64,000 nucleotides of DNA from CAVZBW01 sp963778465 (GTDB taxonomy: Bacteria; Actinomycetota; Acidimicrobiia; Acidimicrobiales; RAAP-2). The stretch spans positions 310,001 through 374,000 of the forward strand of contig CAVZUK010000002.1 of NCBI GenBank assembly GCA_963778465.1, written 5' to 3'. A program made the translations under genes and the position numbers. Positions within the stretch are counted from its first letter, which is position 1; each line of letters opens with the position of its first letter. Positions 59,073-64,000 of this stretch are shown here, in pieces. The notes below the pieces were generated by a model. It was not told the DNA's origin. It was given only the letters and a program-made list of their open reading frames with translations, and did not search any database.

Positions 59073-60193
59073 ATGGTGAGATCCAGGGCCGCGCTGTTGT
59101 TCGAGTCTCCGGGTCGTTACGAGGTCTGCGACGTCGACCTCGATCCGCCCAAGGAGCACGAGGTGCTGGTGCGCATGGTGGCGAGCGGCCTGTGTCACAG
59201 CGACGTCCACTATCTGGTCGGCGACCACTCCACGGTCCTGCCGATGTGCGCCGGTCACGAGGGGGCCGGGATCGTCGAGGAGGTCGGTCCGGGCGTCGCC
59301 GGCATCCGCCAGGGTGACCACGTAGTGGCATCCTTCATCCCGGGCTGCGGCCGCTGTCGCTACTGCGCCGCCGGGCGTTCCAACCTGTGCGCCCTGGGAG
59401 CGCATCTCCAGCGCGGCCCGCAGCTGGACGGCACCTACCGGATGCACTACCAGGGCCGCGACCTCGCGGCAGTTCCTGCTGATCTCGACCTTCTCGGCGT
59501 GGAGCGTCGTTCCCGAGCATTCCCTCGTCAAGGTTCCCGACGACGTCCCCCTGGAGACGGTGTGCCTGCTCGGGTGCGGGGTCGGCACGGGGTTCGGGTC
59601 GGCGATCAACGCAGCCGGCGTCCGCCCGGGGGACACCGTCATCGTGATGGGGGTCGGTGGAGTGGGCATCAACGCGGTCCAGGGGGCGGCACTGGCCGGT
59701 GCCGCGTCGGTGGTCGCCGTGGACCCGGTGAGCGTTCAAGCGGGAGATGGCCGCCAAGCTCGGGGCCACCCATACCTTCGCCCACATCGACGAGGCCGCC
59801 GACTTCGCCCGCTCGGTCACCGACGGCCAGGGGGCCGAGAGCGCCATCGTGACCATCGACGTCCCGACCGGCCAGCACGTGGCGCAGGCCTTCGAGGCGG
59901 TCGGCAAGGGCGGCACGATCGTGGTCACGGGCATGGCCAGCATGAAGGAGTCCCCGGCGATACCGATCAGCCTGCTCATGCTGGCGGGCTACGAGAAGCG
60001 GATCCAGGGCTGCCTCTTCGGCATGTGCAACCCGGCCGTGGACATCCTCCGCCAGGTGGACCTCTACCGCGCCGGGCACCTCAAGCTCGACGAGCTCGTG
60101 ACCCGCCGCTACTCGATCGACGAGATCAACGTCGCCGTCGACGACCTTCTCGAGGGCAGGAACATCCGAGGCGTGGTCGTGCACGGCCACTGA
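59073..60193 (+). pseudogene. NDMA-type zinc alcohol dehydrogenase broken by two +1 frameshifts
   Basis: The sequence reads as one MDR alcohol dehydrogenase in three consecutive frames. Frame one (from 59073) gives the zinc-binding part, VRMVASGLCHSDVHYLVGDHSTVLPMCAGHEGAGIVEEVG and the structural-zinc cysteines GCGRCRYCAAGRSNLC. An extra base near 59469 shifts to QFLLISTFSAWSVVPEHSLVKVPDDVPLETVCLLGCGVGTGFGSAINAAGVRPGDTVIVMGVGGVGINAVQGAALAGAASVVAVDP. An extra base near 59734 shifts to FKREMAAKLGATHTF and on to the stop. With both extra bases removed it encodes about 372 residues, the normal size of the NDMA-dependent (Rxyl_3153-type) family. Either a young pseudogene or two assembly errors. 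Confidence 0.88.
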
Positions 60194-60407
60194 CAGGCTC
60201 ACGCTGGGACCGGCGACGCTTGCCCGGTGACCCAAACGGCGCGATCCTGACGTGGCGGAGGGAGTGCTCCTCGGGTTCGCCCTCCGGGCCGCAGAGGACG
60301 TGCAGGAGGGGTAGGAGGGCCGCCATGCGGGTCGAGTCGTCGTTCGTCGCATCCCGCGAACACTGTCTCCGGCTGCCCGGGACCGGCGTCCGCTGAGCCG
60401 GGAGCGG

Positions 60408-61805
60408 ATGCGCATGGCGAAGCCGGCCTTCACCCCGGGGTCCCCCAAGCGAACGGGGGCCGCTGCGGGGCCGCCCGCGACCCGTTACATCAAGGGCCGG
60501 AGGGCCCATCTCGCCTACCAGGTCGCCGGCGAGGGTCCGCCCCACCTCGTCGCCGTGCTCGGCACCGTGAGTGGCTCGATCGCGTGGGAGGAATGGGCCG
60601 CCGCACCGTTTTTTCATCGCCTGAGCACCTTCTGCCAGCTGGTGACCTTCGACCAGCAGGGCAGCGGGCGCTCGGATCCCGTGGAGAGCGCCTGCCCGCC
60701 GACGCTCGAGGAACGCGTGGACGACCTGCGCAGCGTCATGGACGCCGCGGGGCTCGAGCGGACGGCCTTGTTCGGGACGCACGACGGTGGCGCGGTGAGC
60801 ATGCTGTTCGCGGCGACCTACCCCGAGCGGGTGAGCGCCCTGGTCCTCGCGAACACCTGGGCCCGCCTCCTCGAGGACGACGACTTCCCGGTGGGGTTCC
60901 CGCGCGAGCTCCTCGAGACCGGCACGGACCGGCACTCGGGTTCGTGGGGCGCCGGCTCGAGCATCGACTATCTCGCGCCCAGCGTGGCGGCCAACCCCGA
61001 GGTGCGCGACGCGTGGGCCCGCCACGAGCAGTCCTCGGCCAGCCCGGGTCAGGCAGTGGCCATCTCCCGGATGGCCATCGAGGTCGACGTCCGAGAGGCT
61101 CTGCCGGCCATCTCGGCGCCGACGCTCGTGATGCACGCCATCGAGGACCTCGTCACCCCGATCGGGCACGGCCGGTACCTTGCCGAGCACATCGCCGGGG
61201 CCAGGCTCGTCGAGTTCGCGAGCCGGGACCACCTGATCCTCATCGGCGAGGGCAACGTCATCCTCGACGAGGTGGAGGAGTTCCTGACCGGCGTGCGACG
61301 CGGTCCGTATCGGGAACGGATGCTCGCCACGCTCGTGTTCACCGACGTGGTGGGGTCGACCGAGACGGCCGACCATCTCGGCGACCGTGCCTGGCGGGAT
61401 CTCATCTCCCGCCACCATGTCGTCGTCCGCCGCGAGCTGGCTCGGTTCGAGGGGACAGAGATCGACCGGGCGGGGGACGGTTTCCTCGCCGTGTTCGACG
61501 GCCCCGGGCGCGCCATCCAGTGCGCCCTGGCCATCCTCTCGGCCATCGAGCCCCTCGGGCTTCGGCTCCGCGTCGGCGTCCACACTGGCGAGTGCGAGGT
61601 GCTCGACGACGGGATCGCGGGGATGGCCGTGCACATCGGCGCGCGGGTGGCGTCGCACGCCGAACCCGGAGAGGTCCTCGTCTCGAGCACGGTGAAGGAA
61701 CTGGTCGTCGGGTCGGACATCTGCTTCGCCGACCGGGGCTCGCGGTCCCTCAAGGGCGTGCCCGGCGAATGGACCCTCTACGGGGTGGAGCGCTCCTCTC
61801 GCTGA
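60408..61805 (+). CDS. Alpha/beta-hydrolase fused to a class III nucleotidyl cyclase
   Basis: A 465-residue fusion. The hydrolase half (residues about 20-290) has VTFDQQGSGRSDPV and the nucleophile elbow FGTHDGG: where Gly-x-Ser-x-Gly is expected, His125 replaces Ser, so hydrolysis is doubtful and ligand sensing is possible. The acid and base region (APTLVMHAIEDLVTPIGHGRYLAEH, DHLILIGE) is recognisable. The cyclase half has both metal aspartates: Asp313 in FTDVVGST and Asp357 in RAGDGFLAVF, with RVGVHTGECE, so it can be active. The fusion is a known actinobacterial signal-enzyme layout. ATG 60408; 214 bases upstream without a gene. Confidence 0.9.
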   Translation: MRMAKPAFTPGSPKRTGAAAGPPATRYIKGRRAHLAYQVAGEGPPHLVAVLGTVSGSIAWEEWAAAPFFHRLSTFCQLVTFDQQGSGRSDPVESACPPTLEERVDDLRSVMDAAGLERTALFGTHDGGAVSMLFAATYPERVSALVLANTWARLLEDDDFPVGFPRELLETGTDRHSGSWGAGSSIDYLAPSVAANPEVRDAWARHEQSSASPGQAVAISRMAIEVDVREALPAISAPTLVMHAIEDLVTPIGHGRYLAEHIAGARLVEFASRDHLILIGEGNVILDEVEEFLTGVRRGPYRERMLATLVFTDVVGSTETADHLGDRAWRDLISRHHVVVRRELARFEGTEIDRAGDGFLAVFDGPGRAIQCALAILSAIEPLGLRLRVGVHTGECEVLDDGIAGMAVHIGARVASHAEPGEVLVSSTVKELVVGSDICFADRGSRSLKGVPGEWTLYGVERSSR

Positions 61806-61827
61806 GCGGAGCCGACGGGTCGGCGGC

Positions 61828-62322
61828 CTAAGGCGAGACGACGATCTCGCCCTCCCGGCGCGACACCAGCGTCACGTCACCCGGCTCGAGCGGCGGAGCG
61901 CCGCTGTGGACGGGTGCCGGAGGCGTGATGATGAGCAGGGTTATCTGCGTCGCGCTCTGGCTGATGCCGACCTCGAACTCGTTCTCTCGTGCCGCCTGCA
62001 CCCAGATGGCGCTGAGCGGCAGCCGGGCCGCCAGCCCCTTCTTCATGGCCTCGATCAGCCCGGCGCGCAGGATCGGCTCGATCGGCTGCGCCCGCGGCCA
62101 CCAGCCCTGCAGCCAGTCGTTGTCGAAGTGCTGCGCCGCGGAGGTCCCGACCCGTGCGGCGGCGAGCTCGACCAGCGTCGACGTCCCGCCCTGGCCCGCC
62201 CCCTCGAGTGACCTGAGCGCCTGCTCGTAGTTGGCCACGAAATTCTCCGGCTCTCCGCCAAAACGAGCATCCAGCTGGCTGATCCAGGGCCCAGTGGTAA
62301 GCCTGACCTGCTCCGCCGCCAT
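61828..62322 (-). CDS. Hypothetical protein
   Basis: A 164-residue protein that is not recognised. The first half is helical (WISQLDARFGGEPENFVANYEQALRSLEGAGQ, and AAQHFDNDWLQGWWPRAQPIEPILRAGLIEAMKKGL), with an aromatic WLQGWWP; the second half is beta (PLSAIWVQAARENEFEVGISQSATQITLLIITPPAPV). Codon use is normal. GGGGAGG stands before ATG 62322. It converges with the hydrolase-cyclase gene at 61805 and lies 78 bases downstream of the SRPBCC-like gene on the same strand. Confidence 0.65.
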   Translation of the reverse strand: MAAEQVRLTTGPWISQLDARFGGEPENFVANYEQALRSLEGAGQGGTSTLVELAAARVGTSAAQHFDNDWLQGWWPRAQPIEPILRAGLIEAMKKGLAARLPLSAIWVQAARENEFEVGISQSATQITLLIITPPAPVHSGAPPLEPGDVTLVSRREGEIVVSP

Positions 62323-62400
62323 CGAGCCTCCCCTCTCTCTCCTGCGCAGCAAGAGTAGCTCTCGTCGGGGACGGGAGCCTCGTGCTGCAGCGCAGGGCGC

Positions 62401-62904
62401 TCAGTTCGCCGGGTGCTCCGCGAGCCAGCGGGCGTTGAAGGCGAACTGGTCGTCGATGCTCCTGCGGACCTCGTTCTTGCCCGCCCAATCGGCGATCTTG
62501 CCCCCGATCAGCGGGACCTTCACCTCCACGGTGATGGCGACCTCGTGCGTGCACCCTTCCCCGGCCGGCACCAGGCGCATGGTGCCGGAGAGTCGGAGCG
62601 GTGCCCCCTTGACCTCGGTCTCGAACGAGCCCTGCCACGAGCCGTCGCCGGCCCGTTGCCATTCGTCGGCCTGGATCGTCGTGTTGGCCGGCTTGATCAC
62701 CTTCTTGGCGAACCCCGGCACGTTGGCCTCGACGACCTGGGAGGTCCGGATCCGAAAGGACGAGTCGTCCCCCGCAGACTCGAGGACCTGGACGTCGCGG
62801 TGTTGCATGCTCTCGTACATGGCAACGGTGGCATCCTTGTCGCGGAGCATGGCGATCACCGCGTCGATCGGCGCGTCGTAGGTGTAGGAGCCCTTCACTT
62901 CCAC
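62401..62904 (-). CDS. DUF2505/SRPBCC-type protein
   Basis: A 167-residue protein: VEVKGSYTYDAPIDAVIAMLRDKDATVAMYESMQHRDVQVLESAGDDSSFRIRTSQVVEANVPGFAKKVIKPANTTIQADEWQRAGDGSWQGSFETEVKGAPLRLSGTMRLVPAGEGCTHEVAITVEVKVPLIGGKIADWAGKN. It matches the DUF2505 layout (YDAPIDAVxAMLxDxxFxxxxxE ... PLIGGKIExxxxxx). Ligand and role unknown. GTG 62904 is chosen because GGGGGAGAG stands before it; a longer frame upstream has no better start. On the same strand as, and 78 bases upstream of, the hypothetical gene at 61828. Confidence 0.82.
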   Translation of the reverse strand: MEVKGSYTYDAPIDAVIAMLRDKDATVAMYESMQHRDVQVLESAGDDSSFRIRTSQVVEANVPGFAKKVIKPANTTIQADEWQRAGDGSWQGSFETEVKGAPLRLSGTMRLVPAGEGCTHEVAITVEVKVPLIGGKIADWAGKNEVRRSIDDQFAFNARWLAEHPAN

Positions 62905-63100
62905 GGCACTCTCCCCCTCTCGACACGAGCTCGTGCCTTCGTCGCGCCCATCTTGTGGTCGCACTGGGTAGCTTCCCACGGACGACGCGGGTTTCGGTTG
63001 GGTCACCCCGTCCGGGGGCAGGTGCGCGATGAGTACGAGGTGCTCCGGGCGTCACCAGTCACAGACCCCGAGTCGCGAGCGAGCATCGAAGGAGACCGCC

Positions 63101-63574
63101 ATGCCCCGGATCACGCCCAACCTCTGGTTCGACACGCAGAGCGAGCAGGCGGCAGCGTTCTACGTCTCGGTCTTCCCCAACTCCGAGATCCGGAGGGTGT
63201 CCCACTACACCGAGTCGGGCCCTCGCCCCGCCGGCACCGTCCTCACGGTCGAATTCGTGCTCGACGGGCAGGAGTTCACCGCGATCAACGGCGGGCCGGA
63301 GTTCACGTTCGACGAGGCCATCTCCTTCCTGATCCCCTGCGTCGACCAGGGCGAGATCGACTACTACTGGAGCAGGCTGTCCGAGGGTGGCGAGGAGCAA
63401 CCATGCGGTTGGCTCAAGGACCGCTTCGGGGTCTCGTGGCAGGTCGTGCCCGAGGACCTGGCCGAACTGATGTGCGATCCCGACGAGGGGCGCCGCGACC
63501 GGGCCATGCGGGCGGTCTTCGGCATGAAGAAACTCGACCTCGCGACGATCCGTGCCGCAGCCGACGCCTCGTAG
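63101..63574 (+). CDS. PhnB-like VOC protein
   Basis: A 157-residue PhnB-group protein: RITPNLWFDTQSEQAAAFYVSVFPNSEIRRVSHYTESGPRPAGTVLTVEFVLDGQEFTAINGGPEFTFDEAISFLIPCVDQGEIDYYWSRLSEGGEEQPCGWLKDRFGVSWQVVPEDLAELMCDPDEGRRDRAMRAVFGMKKLDLATIRAA. The second half has the hallmark GWLKDRFGVSWQVVP and MxKLDLATIRAA ending. Proteins of this kind commonly sit with ArsR repressors and SRPBCC partners, as here with the ArsR gene at 63669. Function is not established. AAGGAG stands before the ATG. Confidence 0.9.
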   Translation: MPRITPNLWFDTQSEQAAAFYVSVFPNSEIRRVSHYTESGPRPAGTVLTVEFVLDGQEFTAINGGPEFTFDEAISFLIPCVDQGEIDYYWSRLSEGGEEQPCGWLKDRFGVSWQVVPEDLAELMCDPDEGRRDRAMRAVFGMKKLDLATIRAAADAS

Positions 63575-63628
63575 CGACGCGACGACGCTCGGCTCGACCC
63601 CCCCGCTCTGCCGACCTGTGGGTTGAGG

Positions 63629-63667
63629 TTGACCCCCACCCATGGTAAGTAGTAACTTACGGTAAGT
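63629..63667 (+). promoter_or_regulatory. Promoter and operator of the arsR-like gene
   Basis: GTAAGT (63645-63650), AGTA, ACTTAC (63655-63660) form an inverted repeat, and a third GTAAGT follows at 63662-63667. TTGACC (63629-63634) and TAACTT (63653-63658) are 18 bases apart, so the repressor would cover the -10 and the start. ATG 63669 is 10 bases after the -10, so the transcript is nearly leaderless. Confidence 0.6.
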
Positions 63668-63668
63668 G

Positions 63669-64000
63669 ATGACGAACGCTTCGAGATCCGCTCAGGCGAC
63701 GGCGCTTGCCGCGCTCGGGGATCCGACGCGGCGAGCCATCTTCGAGCAGCTCGGGGAGCGCCCCTCTGCGGTGGGCGAGCTGGCCGGCCGGCTCCCGGTG
63801 AGCCGCCCGGCGGTCTCCCAGCACCTCAAGGTGCTGAAGGAGGCGGGGCTGGTCGTCGACGAGCGCCAGGGCGCCCGGCGGGTCTACCGGCTCCATCCCG
63901 AGGGGATCGCCGAGCTGCGCGACTACCTCGACCGGTTTTGGGGTTCGGCCCTCGCCAGCTTCAAGGCCGGCGTCGAACGAAGCGGGGTGCAGGGTCCGGC
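63669..64000 (+). CDS. ArsR-family winged-helix repressor (runs off the window)
   Basis: The first 110 residues are visible: ASRSAQATALAALGDPTRRAIFEQLGERPSAVGELAGRLPVSRPAVSQHLKVLKEAGLVVDERQGARRVYRLHPEGIAELRDYLDRFWGSALASFKAGVE. It is the branch that pairs with SRPBCC/AHSA1 proteins rather than metal sensing: none of the known metal-binding cysteines are present in the visible part. The operator just upstream overlaps its promoter, so autoregulation is likely. The C-terminus lies outside the window. Confidence 0.92.
   Translation, partial: MTNASRSAQATALAALGDPTRRAIFEQLGERPSAVGELAGRLPVSRPAVSQHLKVLKEAGLVVDERQGARRVYRLHPEGIAELRDYLDRFWGSALASFKAGVERSGVQGP

Overview
The window is a stretch of very GC-rich chromosome (about 70% GC by eye) from an actinobacterium, most likely an uncultured, environmental member of the phylum. 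This is inferred from the gene families and was not tested by a search. Points in favour are an F420-type luciferase-like oxidoreductase, two FMN/F420-binding split-barrel proteins, a mycothiol-dependent maleylpyruvate isomerase-like protein paired with an ECF sigma factor, an NDMA-type alcohol dehydrogenase, a stand-alone LigD polymerase domain, frequent GTG starts, stop/start overlaps of the ATGA and GTGA kind, and several genes whose predicted -10 box (TANNNT) lies only 7-11 bases before the start codon, as in leaderless actinobacterial transcripts. No rRNA, tRNA, CRISPR array, insertion sequence or phage gene was found.

Layout. 1-4.4 kb: an XRE regulator (cut by the window edge), a methyltransferase, small SRPBCC/VOC/cupin proteins, a DEAD-box helicase with a structured leader, and a receiver-like protein. 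4.5-8.6 kb: a tightly coupled set with a MarR regulator, a small membrane protein, a secreted RCC1 beta-propeller, a membrane-tethered ABC ATPase and its permease. 8.6-18.7 kb: regulators, four SDR/MDR oxidoreductases, a 14-helix drug exporter with its MarR regulator, an enoyl-CoA hydratase, a decayed histidine kinase, and a SoxR gene divergent from a split-barrel protein across a textbook 19-bp-spacer promoter. 18.7-27.4 kb: a NarL-type two-component system with a membrane protein, a DUF2461 protein, an enoyl-CoA hydratase, and a DrrAB-like ABC exporter divergent from its TetR regulator. 27.5-30.6 kb: a complete partner-switching module (SpoIIE-type phosphatase, STAS protein, RsbW-like kinase) translationally coupled to a methyltransferase.

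35.0-41.5 kb is the most interesting part: a peptide natural-product export cassette of the NHLM type. A perfect 26-bp inverted repeat overlaps a predicted promoter. It is followed by a Nif11-like leader peptide precursor with a double-glycine site, an HlyD-like membrane fusion protein, a C39 peptidase/ABC exporter and a second large ABC transporter. The last three overlap by stop/start codons. No peptide-modifying enzyme is present. A Tat-exported phosphoesterase follows on the same strand.

43-64 kb: a 5'-shortened luciferase-like oxidoreductase, a four-gene catabolic-looking operon in which two proteins of one family flank an aldehyde dehydrogenase and an APH-like kinase, a LigD polymerase domain, an enoyl-CoA hydratase, a 1105-residue cyclase-like/ATPase regulator, a deletion scar that removed the 5' ends of two divergent genes (one a UbiB-type kinase), an ECF sigma factor pair, an alcohol dehydrogenase broken by two +1 frameshifts, a hydrolase-cyclase fusion, and an ArsR repressor with its operator at the right edge. 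The many enoyl-CoA hydratases, SDRs, aldehyde dehydrogenase and APH-like kinases fit a lipid- or steroid-degrading heterotroph, but no complete pathway is visible.
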